DNA of 64,000 nt from Lacipirellula parvula (GTDB lineage Bacteria; Planctomycetota; Planctomycetia; Pirellulales; Lacipirellulaceae). The notes under the pieces were generated by a model, which searched no databases, had not been told where the DNA came from, and worked only from the letters and a program-made list of their open reading frames with translations. The number at the start of each line of letters is the position of its first letter. Position 1 is the first letter of the stretch. Position numbers and translations under genes: made by a program. The stretch spans positions 6,244,501-6,308,500 of the forward strand of contig NZ_AP021861.1 of NCBI RefSeq assembly GCF_009177095.1, read 5' to 3'. This document shows positions 1-8,523 of this stretch, in pieces.

Positions 1-529
1 GGTCGGTCCGCACCGTCCAGCCATGCTCAATCGACCGGTGACGCTCGGCATCCTCAGCGGCAGTGATCCACTTCTTGCCCCAGGGACGCAGGCCTTGCTC
101 GTACTTGTCGGCATACTCGGCTTTGATCCAGCCGTGGTCGCGACTCCAAACGTGGCCGGTGGCGAGCATGTGCTGCGCGTACTTGCCGGCCCACTGGTTG
201 CCGACGCGCTGGTAGCCCAACAAGCGGCGGGCGTCGGCATGATCTGGATCGAGCGCGACCGCCTGGCACGCCTGCTGAATCGCCGCGCTGACGTCGCCCG
301 CCTCGACAGCGGCACGAGCCTTCGCAAACGCCCCCTCTGCCGCGGCCTTCGCCGACGCACTGACTTTCGGCGTCGCGCCCGTGCTGTTGTAAACATCACT
401 AGGCACAAACAACAGCGAGCCGGGGCGTCCCGCCCCCGGCGCCTCTTCGCCCCAGCAAGGCGCAGCCGTCACCCCCACGCAAACAGCGATCAGCAAAAAC
501 AACCGGCGGCAAGGTCGAGCAGTTGGCAC
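1..529 (-). CDS. Secreted TPR-like planctomycete protein, 3' end outside window
   Basis: Seen: the minus strand is open from a GTG at 529 to the window edge (about 176 codons). A TAA lies in frame four codons upstream, so no earlier start is possible. The N-terminus is a signal peptide: basic residues, then LFLLIAVCVGVTAA, then an Ala/Trp cleavage region. It is followed by a helical TPR-like stretch (AAIQQACQAVALDPDHADAR, residues ~80-100) and a Trp-rich block (QWAGKYAQHML, GHVWSRDHGW, KKWITAAEDAERHRSIEHGW). Known: many planctomycete secreted proteins share this WxxxEEDxxxHRxIxxGW block, often ahead of a DUF1570-like peptidase or TPR region. Inference: exported, of unknown function; the C-terminal part that would decide it is missing. 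A long plus-strand ORF over it is a shadow. Confidence 0.75.
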   Translation of the reverse strand, partial: MPTARPCRRLFLLIAVCVGVTAAPCWGEEAPGAGRPGSLLFVPSDVYNSTGATPKVSASAKAAAEGAFAKARAAVEAGDVSAAIQQACQAVALDPDHADARRLLGYQRVGNQWAGKYAQHMLATGHVWSRDHGWIKAEYADKYEQGLRPWGKKWITAAEDAERHRSIEHGWTVRTD

Positions 530-550
530 GCCTCTATTTTAGCATGCCCC

Positions 551-697
551 AAGTAGCCGCCGGTTAACGACCGGCCGGAGCAGAGTGAGGAAAATGCTGA
601 AGGGTGAATGCGGAATGCTGAAAATACAGGCTGCACCCCTCCGAAGTCGTCCACATTGACTCCCCTCAGCATTCATCCTTCAGCATTCCGCATTTCC
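551..697. repeat. Composite inverted repeat (gtagccg arm plus aatgctgaa arms)
   Basis: The left arm at 551-581 contains the hairpin core CCGGTTAACGACCGG. It is followed by two oppositely oriented arms of an aatgctgaa/ttcagcatt family (about 590-630 and 664-697). The same two families recur together at 6982-7349, 13491-13635 and 25271-25441. Confidence 0.8.
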
Positions 698-700
698 CCG

Positions 701-1696
701 CTACCGATCGAACGCCGCGTCAAACGCCACGTTACTCGGCGAAAAGTCGAGCTTCCGCAGGAACTCGCACGCCTCGCGGGCGCCATGCTGGCGTTCCATG
801 CCGCTGTCTTCCCACTCGACCGACAGCGGGCCGTCGTACTTGATGACGTTCAGCGCCCGAATGATCTCTTCGAAATTCACGCCGCCTCGGCCGGGCGAGC
901 GGAAGTCCCAACCGCGACGCGGATCGCCGAAGTTGAGATGGCTCGCCAAGATGCCGCTGCGACCGTTGAGCGTCACGATCGCATCCTTGATGTGGACGTG
1001 ATAGATCCGGTCGGGGAATTCACGAATGAATTCGACCGGATCAATCCCTTGCCAAATGAGATGACTCGGGTCGAAGTTAAAACCAAACTCCTCGCGATTG
1101 CCGACGGCCTCGAGGGCACGCCGGGCCGTGTGGATGTCGAACGCGATTTCGGTGGGATGAACTTCGAGCGCAAAGCGAACGCCGCACTCGCCGAAGACGT
1201 CGAGAATCGGATTCCAACGATCGGCGAACTGCTGGAAGCCGGCCTCGATCATCGACTCCGGCACTGGCGGGAATGAATAGAGGTACGGCCAGATGCTCGA
1301 ACCAGTGAAGCCGTTCACGACGCCGACGCCCAGTTTCTGCGCGGCGCGGGCGGTCGCCTTCATCTCTTCAGCAGCCCGCTTGTTGACGCCGTCCGGCTTG
1401 CCGTCGCCCCACACGTGCGGCGGCAGAATCGACTTGTGCCGTTCGTCGATGACGTCGCACACCGCTTGGCCAACGAGGTGATTGCTGATCGCGTGGCACT
1501 GCAGACCGAAGCGGTCGAGCTGCTCGCGCTTCGCGGCGATGTAACCAGGGTCGGAGGTCGCCTTTGCCACGTCGAAGTGATCGCCCCAGCAGGCGAGCTC
1601 GTTGCCGTCGTAGCCAAACTCGCGGGTCAGGCGGCCGAGTTCTTCAAACGGCAAATCGGCCCACTGGCCGGTGAACAGAGTGACGGGGCGCGCCAT
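701..1696 (-). CDS. Sugar phosphate isomerase/epimerase (TIM barrel, AP endonuclease 2 family)
   Basis: The 331-residue product, read from ATG at 1696 (an AGGAG lies 11 nt upstream), begins [21 protein letters not shown] longer in-frame start at 1777 would read back toward the repeat arm and is less likely. Seen: the family's metal-site signatures in order, [32 protein letters not shown], then RGGVNFEEI and LSVEWEDSG near the C-terminus. Known: Xylose isomerase-like TIM-barrel proteins of this type isomerise or epimerise sugars or act on inositol derivatives. Inference: a cytoplasmic metal-dependent carbohydrate isomerase, with substrate not deducible. It is monocistronic and separated from the next gene by a repeat arm. 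Confidence 0.85.
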   Translation of the reverse strand: MARPVTLFTGQWADLPFEELGRLTREFGYDGNELACWGDHFDVAKATSDPGYIAAKREQLDRFGLQCHAISNHLVGQAVCDVIDERHKSILPPHVWGDGKPDGVNKRAAEEMKATARAAQKLGVGVVNGFTGSSIWPYLYSFPPVPESMIEAGFQQFADRWNPILDVFGECGVRFALEVHPTEIAFDIHTARRALEAVGNREEFGFNFDPSHLIWQGIDPVEFIREFPDRIYHVHIKDAIVTLNGRSGILASHLNFGDPRRGWDFRSPGRGGVNFEEIIRALNVIKYDGPLSVEWEDSGMERQHGAREACEFLRKLDFSPSNVAFDAAFDR

Positions 1697-1780
1697 GATT
1701 CGCGTGGCTCCTGCAGGATGAGATCGGAAAGCCGCATTGTCGCCAATTTCCCGGCGGTCGCAACCGGCCGCCGTCACCCC

Positions 1781-1810
1781 AGTAGCCGCCGGTCAACGAC
1801 CCGCCGGAGC
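1781..1810. repeat. Single gtagccg-family hairpin arm
   Basis: One copy of the arm (AGTAGCCGCCGGTCAACGAC followed by CCGCCGGAGC) lies between two divergent genes. Its stem has one mismatch compared with the copies at 11753 and 25271. A TATAAT follows 26 bases later. Confidence 0.8.
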
Positions 1811-1835
1811 AGAACGGTGCAACATTTCCGAATGC

Positions 1836-1841
1836 TATAAT
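1836..1841 (+). promoter_or_regulatory. Probable -10 element TATAAT
   Basis: A perfect TATAAT lies 63 bp before the ATG at 1904. No convincing TTGACA-like -35 sits at 17 bp spacing, so the call rests on the -10 alone. Confidence 0.4.
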
Positions 1842-1861
1842 TTCCCGAACGAGCAGAAGAA

Positions 1862-1965
1862 TTGAACCGCAAAGGACGCCAAGGTTCGCCAAGGAATACT
1901 GAAATGACTGAACCACGAAATAATCTCCATCTGCGTCTATCGGCGTTCATCTGCGGTTCGATTCT
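1862..1965. repeat. Repeat arms (aaggacgccaagg and ctgcgtctatcggcg families) running into a coding region
   Basis: Positions 1864-1893 match the arm whose inverted partner is at about 10108-10140. Positions 1927-1963 match the arm at about 10060-10095 and the one at 52105-52141. The second arm lies inside the signal-peptide codons of the gene starting at 1904. Confidence 0.65.
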
Positions 1966-2983
1966 TCTCTTCGCAAGTAGCTTAGTCGCCCACGCCGCAC
2001 TGCCGATCGATATCGAAGTCGCCGCCGAATCGGGCGCTCCGTTTGGAGCGATGCAAGATTGGGGTAAGCTCCTGAACGGCATGGACCTTTATCGAGTGCG
2101 CCTGCGCGGCGCCAATGGCGGCGACGAACCCTCTGTAAAAGCGACCGGCGAAGGCGAGAGCCAACGCTTCAAACTCGTCGGCCTCCTTAATCGTCGCGAT
2201 CAACTCGTCTTGCCTGGCGGCACGTTTGCCGTGACCGATCGCGCAAAACTGCAGGCCTACTTCGAGTCGCTGCCGGAGAAGTCGGCCGAGCAGGGTATCG
2301 AACGCGGGATTTTCGGGCTGACGAAGCAACAATTCGAAGGTCTGTACGAAGAACTATCGTCGCCGGTGACGATCAGCACCAAGGGAATGAAGCCCGAAGC
2401 GATTGTCATGGCGCTCAAGGCTGGGTTATCGACGCCGCTGGAGATCGACGCCGCGGCGCAGGCAGCGCTCAGCGATGCGCCGCCGCTCAACGGAGAACTG
2501 AAAGGACTGTCGACCGGCACGGCGATCGCGATCGCGTTACGACCGGCGACTCTCACGATGCTGCCCGAACAAAAACTCGGCCAACCGCTGACGCTGCGAG
2601 TCATTCCCGCCTCGCGCGAACGCCGCGGCTGGCCGGCAGGTTGGAAGCCCGGCAAGGCCGATCGCGAAATCGTGCCGGGGATGTATCGCTTTACCAACAT
2701 TGAAATTTCCGGCTACACGCTGGCGGAAGCGCTCGAAGCACTCGGCCCCGCCATGGAAGTGCCGCTGCTGTTCGACGAACGCGTGCTCGCCGTCCGCAAG
2801 ATCGATCCCGCGAAGGTCGACGTCGAGTTGAAGCACGGCAAGCGTTACATCCGCCGGGCGGTCGACACGATCTTGAGCAAAGGCCGGCTGGTAGGCGATC
2901 TCCGCGTCGACGAAGCGGAGAAACCGTTCTACTGGATTACGCAGTTCGGACCTGATAGCCTGCCAGCGGCGGCAGCGAAGTAG
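1904..2983 (+). CDS. Exported protein of unknown function
   Basis: The 359-residue product has a signal peptide (residues ~1-31, ending SSLVAHA). No family was recognised. The mature part is a soluble alpha/beta protein with no transmembrane segment after the leader. Its C-terminal third (residues ~250-350) looks like a secretin/STN-type small domain: SGYTLAEALEALGPAMEVPLLFDE would be the N-terminal part of such a fold, but this is only an impression. An earlier in-frame start (1862) would translate a repeat arm, so ATG 1904 is preferred. Odd: the leader codons (RLSAFICGSILLF) are themselves a repeat arm found elsewhere in non-coding sequence. Probably monocistronic; two GC hairpins follow its stop. 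Confidence 0.7.
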   Translation: MTEPRNNLHLRLSAFICGSILLFASSLVAHAALPIDIEVAAESGAPFGAMQDWGKLLNGMDLYRVRLRGANGGDEPSVKATGEGESQRFKLVGLLNRRDQLVLPGGTFAVTDRAKLQAYFESLPEKSAEQGIERGIFGLTKQQFEGLYEELSSPVTISTKGMKPEAIVMALKAGLSTPLEIDAAAQAALSDAPPLNGELKGLSTGTAIAIALRPATLTMLPEQKLGQPLTLRVIPASRERRGWPAGWKPGKADREIVPGMYRFTNIEISGYTLAEALEALGPAMEVPLLFDERVLAVRKIDPAKVDVELKHGKRYIRRAVDTILSKGRLVGDLRVDEAEKPFYWITQFGPDSLPAAAAK

Positions 2984-3011
2984 TCGCGTTGCAATGCACC
3001 TGCATTGCTAG

Positions 3012-3091
3012 CCCCTGGCTCCGCCAGGGGGTCGGCATCGGGTACGCAACGCTTCCCTACACGCCACGTCACCCCCGGGCAGAGCCCGGGG
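3012..3091. repeat. Two cccctggc / ccccgggc hairpins downstream of a gene
   Basis: CCCCTGGC-tcc-GCCAGGGG at 3012-3030 and CCCCGGGC-aga-GCCCGGGG at 3073-3091 form a pair of strong hairpins. The same pair type flanks 26424-26501. No T-tract follows, so they are listed as repeats rather than terminators. Confidence 0.75.
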
Positions 3092-3122
3092 CTAGTTTAA
3101 AGGCTCCCCAGGAATCGACTGA

Positions 3123-3875
3123 ATGGCTCATCCCAGCGTCCGCTCGTTGCTTCCGCTCTCGTGGCAGGTGCCCGACGAGTTCCATCGCCGGTTAGGCGAT
3201 CAGCCGGGTCGCCAGCGGACGATGAAGGCCGACGGCCATCTGCTCGTCATTCTCCACGCCCCGCCGAAGCCCGACGAACCGGAGCGTGAGGGCCGGTTCT
3301 TCTGGCGGGACGCCAACGGCCAGTGGACGCCCCCCGGCACGGCGCCGAGCCAGCCCGGCGTCGGCCAACTCCTCACGGAATACGAGCAGATGATCGACCG
3401 CCTGCAAGACGCCGAAGACCAGGCGAAGACGGCGCGCGAATATTTCAACTTGCTCAACCAACTCAACCCGCTAGTGCGCACGACTCGCAATCTCCACGAG
3501 GCGTTGCAAGATGCCCGCGAAGCGGCGCCCGACGATCGGCAGTTGCTGCTGTGGCGCGACCGAGCTTATGCGCTCGCCCGCTCCGCGGAGCTGCTACACA
3601 ACGATTCAAAAACGGCCCTCGATTTCGCTGTTGCCCAACGGGCCGAGGAAGAAGCCGAATCGAGCCGCCGCGCCGCGACGGCTGCCTATCGGCTCAACAC
3701 GCTCGTCGCCTGTTTTTTCCCGGTGGCAACGTTGGCGGCAATCTTCGGCGTCAACCTTCACCACGGCATGGAAGTATGGGATGAAAAGTACGCCCCGCTG
3801 CCGATGGTCGCCATCCTCGGCGGCGGGCTCTTGATCGGCGTCTTGCTGATGCTGTTCATCAATCGCAAAAGCTAG
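3123..3875 (+). CDS. CorA-like membrane protein with GVN instead of GMN
   Basis: A 250-residue protein with AGGA 9 nt before its ATG. Seen: a globular N-terminal half, a long charged helical region (residues ~85-185, including LLTEYEQMIDRLQDAEDQAK), and two C-terminal membrane segments (~190-208 and ~225-247) joined by a short loop carrying GVNLHHGMEVW. Known: CorA magnesium channels have this long helix-TM1-loop-TM2 ending, with a Gly-Met-Asn motif at the end of TM1. Inference: a short divergent CorA relative of the inner membrane. The usual GMN is GVN here, and GMN changes abolish magnesium transport in studied CorA proteins, so the substrate may differ or the protein may not conduct. Confidence 0.65.
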   Translation: MAHPSVRSLLPLSWQVPDEFHRRLGDQPGRQRTMKADGHLLVILHAPPKPDEPEREGRFFWRDANGQWTPPGTAPSQPGVGQLLTEYEQMIDRLQDAEDQAKTAREYFNLLNQLNPLVRTTRNLHEALQDAREAAPDDRQLLLWRDRAYALARSAELLHNDSKTALDFAVAQRAEEEAESSRRAATAAYRLNTLVACFFPVATLAAIFGVNLHHGMEVWDEKYAPLPMVAILGGGLLIGVLLMLFINRKS

Positions 3876-3879
3876 CTCT

Positions 3880-4008
3880 CGTTCCCACGCTCCGCGTGGG
3901 AACGACTCCTCCGACGCTCTGCGTCGCGAACGGCACAAGAGGCAAGTCAGCGTCGCTTGATTGCCGCGGAGCGGCGAGAGGTGCGTTCCCACGCGGAGCG
4001 TGGGAACG
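3880..4008. repeat. Paired gttcccacgc hairpins
   Basis: CGTTCCCACGC-tcc-GCGTGGGAACG (3880-3904) and CGTTCCCACGC-gga-GCGTGGGAACG (3984-4008) are 11-bp perfect stems. A third copy is at 5087-5111. The first directly follows the CorA-like stop codon and could stop transcription, though it lacks a T-run. Confidence 0.8.
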
Positions 4009-4488
4009 AGAGGGCGGCCGTCAAGTCGCTGTTTCTGGCCATCCCCCGTATGAGGGAGTTTTGACTTTTGCGCGTGCGGCTGGGGGCCCCATTAAAAGTG
4101 TGCAAAAGTCCGTTCTGCACAACTCGGCGTTTGACTTGACCACGCATTTTCCCGAGTCAAACGTCTTTTTCGCCTCGCAGCCGATTCGACTTTTGCGTTT
4201 TTCAACGAAAATCAAAAGTCGGCTTTTTGCTCGCTCGCGTCCATCGTTGGCTGGGAGCGACTCTACCGCAAGTTTTCAAAGAGCGCTGGCCGCGTGGAAC
4301 GCGGGCCGAGGCGCATCGTAACGGGTGGGTTGAGCAAATGCAGCCACCGATTTCCGGCCACTTCGATTAAGTGTTGTCGACGTGCGGCCAGCCCCGACCT
4401 AGCTAGGTCGAGGCTAATGTACGATTGGGCGTCGCGCATCGCGCGTTGCTCATGAAGATCGCATTGCATCGCGTTCGGCCCGTTGCGA
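4009..4488. other. Gene-free stretch with scattered gacttttg/caaaagtc words and a 16-bp palindrome
   Basis: No credible gene. Between about 4055 and 4220 the word gacttttg or a near copy occurs repeatedly in both orientations (about 4058, 4108, 4131, 4154, 4188, 4213), in locally AT-richer DNA. At 4395-4410 there is a perfect palindrome CGACCTAGCTAGGTCG, which may end transcripts coming from the minus-strand gene at 4489. Confidence 0.5.
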
Positions 4489-5064
4489 TCAATCCGTTTC
4501 TTCAACCTCGACAACGACATTGGGAATCGTCGCTCGCAACTGATCAACGCGTTTCTTGTCGGCAATGTAAGTGAAATAGACTTTTTTCAGGTTTGGAAAC
4601 GTCGCAAGCAGTTGAATACCTTCGTCAGAGAGCAACATTGAATCAAATGAGAGCTCTTCGAGCGAGGTCGATCCCTGGAGAGCTGACAGGAGATCTTCTA
4701 TGTCAGTGCAATCGTAAGCATGGATCGTCTTTAACTTCGACAGCTTGCTCGCGGGCGTCATGTCAACGCCATGAAAGTCAATCGAGCTCAGGTTGAGTTC
4801 GACCAACTCTTCGACGGACTCTTCATCCTCTGAGAGCTTCTTAATGACTCCAGCTTCCATGAAGACATAGGCGCTAGAGCGGCCTTTGGCGCTGTCGAAC
4901 ATCGATTCAACCCTGGCTGCGCGTTGTCTCTTCACCGCGCGCGGCCCAAGGATCCTACCAACCACCAACAGGGCGCCGAGCAGCACAACAGCTGCCCCAG
5001 CAAAGATGAGGCACCCTAGGATTGGAAAACCAGAGTCTTCTTGCTCAGCCATCGGAGACGCCAT
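4489..5064 (-). CDS. Membrane-anchored leucine-rich-repeat-like protein
   Basis: A 191-residue product. Seen: one N-terminal transmembrane segment (residues ~14-36, PILGCLIFAGAAVVLLGALL), a basic stop-transfer patch, then leucine-rich stretches spaced about 24 residues apart (VEELVELNLSSIDF, LSKLKTIHAYDCTDI, STSLEELSFDSMLL, FPNLKKVYFTYIAD), as in short LRR domains. The start could also be ATG 5052 (MAEQED), four codons later. Known: planctomycetes encode many small LRR proteins with untested roles. Inference: a protein-interaction module held at the inner membrane. It lies downstream of pepF on the same strand but is separated from it by a hairpin repeat. Confidence 0.6.
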   Translation of the reverse strand: MASPMAEQEDSGFPILGCLIFAGAAVVLLGALLVVGRILGPRAVKRQRAARVESMFDSAKGRSSAYVFMEAGVIKKLSEDEESVEELVELNLSSIDFHGVDMTPASKLSKLKTIHAYDCTDIEDLLSALQGSTSLEELSFDSMLLSDEGIQLLATFPNLKKVYFTYIADKKRVDQLRATIPNVVVEVEETD

Positions 5065-5086
5065 TGCCGCGGAGCGGCGTTGTTGG

Positions 5087-5111
5087 CGTTCCCACGCAGA
5101 GCGTGGGAACG
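5087..5111. repeat. gttcccacgc hairpin, third copy
   Basis: CGTTCCCACGC-aga-GCGTGGGAACG is an 11-bp stem between pepF and the LRR-like gene. It is identical in stem to the pair at 3880-4008. Confidence 0.8.
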
Positions 5112-5115
5112 AGGG

Positions 5116-6966
5116 CTATAGCAGCTCGTCGAGTTCCTTCACCAGCGCTTCGAAGCGATCGAGCGCGGCGGCAACTGGGGCCGGGGTCGTCATGTCGACG
5201 CCCGCATCCTTCAGCAGGTCGAGCGGATCCTTCGAGCAGCCACCCTTGAGGAACGACAAGTAATCGTTCAGTTCCTGCTTGCCGCCGTTGAGGACGCGCT
5301 CGCTCAGCGCGATCGCCGCCGACAGCCCGGTGGCGTACTTGTAAACATAAAATGCCCGGTAGAAGTGCGGGATGCGGAAGCATTCGAGCTTCAGCTCGTC
5401 GTCGATCGCGAAGTCGGGGCCAAAGTAAAGCGACAGCAGATCGCCGTAGATCTTCTGGAACGCGTCGACGGTGAGCGGCTCGCCCGCCTCGGCCGATTCG
5501 TGGATCAGCTTTTCGAACTCGGCGAACATCGTTTGGCGGATGATCGTGCCGCGGATCGCGTCGATGTCGCGATTAATCAGATAGGCCCGTTCTTCCTTGG
5601 TCTTGGCATCGTCCATCAGCTTGCGGCTGAGGAGCTGTTCGTTGAACGTGCTGGCCACCTCGGCGACGAAGATCACGTAGTCGTAATAGATGAACGGCTG
5701 CGTCTTCGACGAGTAGTAGCTGTGCATCGAGTGGCCCGCCTCGTGGGCGAGCGTGAAGACGTGGTCGAGCACCGTCGGCTGGTAGTTCATCAGGATGTAC
5801 GGCTCGCCGTCGAAGCTGCCGCAGCTGAAGGCGCCGCTCTGCTTGCCGCGATTCGGGTAGCGATCGCACCAGCGGGCGGTGGTGAGTCCCTTCTCCAGCA
5901 CGCTGCAGTACTCGTCGCCGAGCGGCGTGAGCGAGCTCATCACTGCCTCGACGCCTTGCTTCCAATTGCGGGTCTGATCGAGGTCGCTGAGGATCGGCAC
6001 GTAGGTGTCGTACTGATGGATCTTCTTCAGCTTCATCTTCCGCTGCCGCAGATCGAAGTAGCGGTAGAGGGCCGGCAACCGACGGTGGACTTCCTCGATG
6101 AGGTTGTCGTAGACCGACATCGGAACGTTGTCGGGAAAGAGCGCAGCGGCGCGGGCGCTCGTGTAGCCGCGGGCCTTCGCGTAGTAGACGTCGCGCTGCA
6201 CCGAACCGCCGAGCGTCGCCGCGAGCGTGTTTTGGTGAGCGGCGAAGACGTCGTAGTACTGGTGGAACGCCGTTTTGCGAACCTCGCGGTTCGATGAGTG
6301 GAGAAGCGCCGAGAACGACGAGTGCGAGAGTTCAATCTCATCGCCGCTCTCGTCTTTGACCATGCCGAACTTCAGGTCGGCGTCGTTCAGCTGACGGAAG
6401 ATGCGGTTCGAGGCGTCCGACATTTCGCTTTGCATCGCGAGCAGCCGCTCTTCGCCGTCGCTGAGCGTGTGGGGCTTGTAGCGTTGGATCCGCTCGAGGA
6501 CGAGCCGGTAATGGGCCAGCTCTTTCGAGGCCATGTACTCCTTCATCTTTTTCGCGGGGATCGCGAGGATCTCCGGGCGGATGAAGCTGGCGGCCTGGCT
6601 CGCCTCGCTGCCGGCGTGCTGCTGCCGGCCCTTCATGCGTTGGTAGTTACTGCTGGCCTGATCCTCGGTCGACTTAAGGAAGGCGTAGGTGCCGAGCCGT
6701 TCGCCAACGCGATCGAACTCTTCGTCGAACTTCAGGCAGGCGGCCAGCTGCTTCGGCCCGTCGGCGAGCGTGCCGCGGAACTTCTCGAACTTGGGGATGA
6801 GCTTCTTCCACTTCTCGAAGGCGGCTTCCCATTCGTCATCGCTCTTGAAGAGCGAGTCGAGATCCCAGGTATCTTCGACCTTCACCTTCTCACGCGCCGG
6901 CAAGGTCTTGGCCTTCGGCTTGGCGGACGACTTGGCTTTGGGAGACTTAGCTTTGGAAGTGGCCAT
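5116..6966 (-). CDS. pepF: Oligoendopeptidase F (M3B metallopeptidase)
   Basis: The 616-residue product is close to the family's usual ~600. Seen: the zinc motif HEAGH at residues 408-412 inside LAHEAGHSMHSYYSS, the downstream glutamate in FVAEVASTFNEQLL, and the YILMNY and GLSAAIALSERVLNGG regions typical of PepF. A Lys/Ala-rich N-terminal tail (residues ~1-25) precedes the catalytic body and resembles the basic tails often seen on planctomycete cytoplasmic proteins. Known: PepF cleaves short cytoplasmic peptides with a catalytic Zn held by two His and one Glu. It is transcribed alone, toward the LRR-like gene. Long plus-strand ORFs over it are shadows. Confidence 0.95.
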   Translation of the reverse strand: MATSKAKSPKAKSSAKPKAKTLPAREKVKVEDTWDLDSLFKSDDEWEAAFEKWKKLIPKFEKFRGTLADGPKQLAACLKFDEEFDRVGERLGTYAFLKSTEDQASSNYQRMKGRQQHAGSEASQAASFIRPEILAIPAKKMKEYMASKELAHYRLVLERIQRYKPHTLSDGEERLLAMQSEMSDASNRIFRQLNDADLKFGMVKDESGDEIELSHSSFSALLHSSNREVRKTAFHQYYDVFAAHQNTLAATLGGSVQRDVYYAKARGYTSARAAALFPDNVPMSVYDNLIEEVHRRLPALYRYFDLRQRKMKLKKIHQYDTYVPILSDLDQTRNWKQGVEAVMSSLTPLGDEYCSVLEKGLTTARWCDRYPNRGKQSGAFSCGSFDGEPYILMNYQPTVLDHVFTLAHEAGHSMHSYYSSKTQPFIYYDYVIFVAEVASTFNEQLLSRKLMDDAKTKEERAYLINRDIDAIRGTIIRQTMFAEFEKLIHESAEAGEPLTVDAFQKIYGDLLSLYFGPDFAIDDELKLECFRIPHFYRAFYVYKYATGLSAAIALSERVLNGGKQELNDYLSFLKGGCSKDPLDLLKDAGVDMTTPAPVAAALDRFEALVKELDELL

Positions 6967-6981
6967 AAGATGCTCGTTAAA

Positions 6982-7349
6982 AGTAGCCGCGGCTCAACGA
7001 GCCGCCGGAGCGAGTGCAAATGTGGAATGCTGAATACAAGGGAGAAAGAATGGGACGCGGATTCTCGCGGATTAGGCGGATCGACGCGGATGAAGAAGTC
7101 GTTCGGCAGCTGAAGCTTAGCTTCCAACACTCCGCTGCGGCGAATGCAGAAGACTTTTTCAACACAGAGAACACGGAGATCACAGAGAGAGATGCGGAAA
7201 GCAAACGCAGATTCTTCTTCTCCGTGTCCTCTGTGCTCTCTGTGTTTAATCTCTTTTCATTCGTGTGAATCCGTTAAATCCGTGGCAATCCGTGTTCTAT
7301 TCTTTGAACCTTGGTTGGACGCTCCGGCGGGTCGTTGACCCGCGGCTAC
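6982..7349. repeat. Nested intergenic repeat block (four families)
   Basis: Outer arms of the gtagccg family at 6982-7011 and, inverted, 7321-7349 bracket the spacer. Inside are an aatgctgaa arm (~7025), a ggacgcggatt arm (7053-7095) with its partner at 7253-7300, and a cacagagaacacgg arm (7158-7190) with its partner at 7218-7247. No gene is seen in this 390-bp gap between pepF and fabH. Confidence 0.8.
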
Positions 7350-7358
7350 CGCTTCGCG

Positions 7359-8378
7359 CTACCAGCGCCAGGCGATGGTGCCCCAGGCGAGGCCGGCGCC
7401 GAAGCCTGACATGATCAAGTGATCGCCGCGGCGGATGCCGCCGGCTCGCACCGTTTCGTCGAGGGCGATCGGGATGCTAGCCGCGGAGGTGTTGCCGTAG
7501 CGATCCATGTGCATGACGACCCGTTCGCGTTCGATGCCGAGGGCTTCGATCGCGGCGTCGAGGATGCGGACGTTGGCTTGGTGGAATAACCAGCAGTCGA
7601 TTTGTTCGGTGCTGAGGCCCGCCGCGTCGAGGACTTGTCGCGTCGTGTCTTCCACGAGACGGACAGCCCACTTGAACACCGGTCGGCCATCCATTTTGAG
7701 GTACCACGAGTTCGGCTCAGTCGTCGTGAGGCTGAACGGCGTTTCCGCGCCGCCACCAGGACGGTGGAGGAGTTCCATCCCCGAACCATCGGCGCCAATC
7801 GTGTAGGCGAGCGCGCCCTGCTCAGGGCTGCCAGCCGACAGCAGCACAGCGCCGGCGCCATCGCCGAAGAGTGGATACGTCTTGAGGTCGGTCGGGTCAA
7901 CCATTCGCGAGTTCGCATCAACGCCGATCACCAGCGCCTTCTTGCTACAGCCGGTGGCGACAAACTGCATCGCGGTGGTGAGCGCGTAGGTGAAACCAGC
8001 ACAAGCCGCATTGATGTCGACGGCGCCGCAGTTGAGGCCAAGTCGCGTTTGTACTTTCGTGGCCGCGGCCGGCAGCAGGCGATCGGGCGTCATCGTGCCG
8101 ACGATCAGCAGGTCAACTTCCGCGCGATCGATCTTAGCCGCTTCGAGGCAACGCTCGGCGGCGGCGACCGCCATGTCACTGGTCGCGAGGCCCATTGGCA
8201 AGTGCCGGCGTTCGCGAATGCCGGTCCGCTGGACGATCCATTCGGGATCGCAGCCGAGCGACGAGAGATCGGCGTTCGTCACGACGTTGTCGGGAACGTA
8301 GCTGCCGGTGCCGAGAATCTGCACCCCCGACAGAGTCCGGACGGGCGCTCCGCCGACCGCCGAAAAACCGTCGCTCAT
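7359..8378 (-). CDS. fabH: 3-oxoacyl-[acyl-carrier-protein] synthase III
   Basis: 339 residues from ATG 8378 (AAGG about 10 nt upstream). Seen: the catalytic triad Cys126 (NAACAGFTYAL), His266 (WLFHQANVRI) and Asn296 (RYGNTSAAS), plus the family end GFGAGLAWGTIAWRW. Known: FabH starts fatty acid synthesis by condensing acetyl-CoA with malonyl-ACP. The chain length and order of motifs match FabH rather than a chalcone-synthase-like ketosynthase. A longer in-frame start at 8468 adds 30 low-complexity residues and is not needed. No fab or acp neighbour is present, so it is not in the classical fatty acid operon. Confidence 0.95.
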   Translation of the reverse strand: MSDGFSAVGGAPVRTLSGVQILGTGSYVPDNVVTNADLSSLGCDPEWIVQRTGIRERRHLPMGLATSDMAVAAAERCLEAAKIDRAEVDLLIVGTMTPDRLLPAAATKVQTRLGLNCGAVDINAACAGFTYALTTAMQFVATGCSKKALVIGVDANSRMVDPTDLKTYPLFGDGAGAVLLSAGSPEQGALAYTIGADGSGMELLHRPGGGAETPFSLTTTEPNSWYLKMDGRPVFKWAVRLVEDTTRQVLDAAGLSTEQIDCWLFHQANVRILDAAIEALGIERERVVMHMDRYGNTSAASIPIALDETVRAGGIRRGDHLIMSGFGAGLAWGTIAWRW

Positions 8379-8523
8379 TACTGGAAACCTTGGGGGCGAA
8401 AGAGGTTGGGTCAACTGGGTGATTGAGGCGAATCTTAGCAGCCTACGCCTTTGACTGGAGGCCCGCAAGGGCGAGCTGGGGCGGCCCGCAACCAGGCTTC
8501 AGTTTGAACCGCCAAGGGCACGC

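Noticed and set aside
23-556. Plus-strand ORF at the left end
   Set aside because: Shadow of the minus-strand gene with a signal peptide and Trp-rich block starting at GTG 529.
5365-6297. 310-residue plus-strand ORF over pepF
   Set aside because: Opposite strand of a certain peptidase gene, with no motif.
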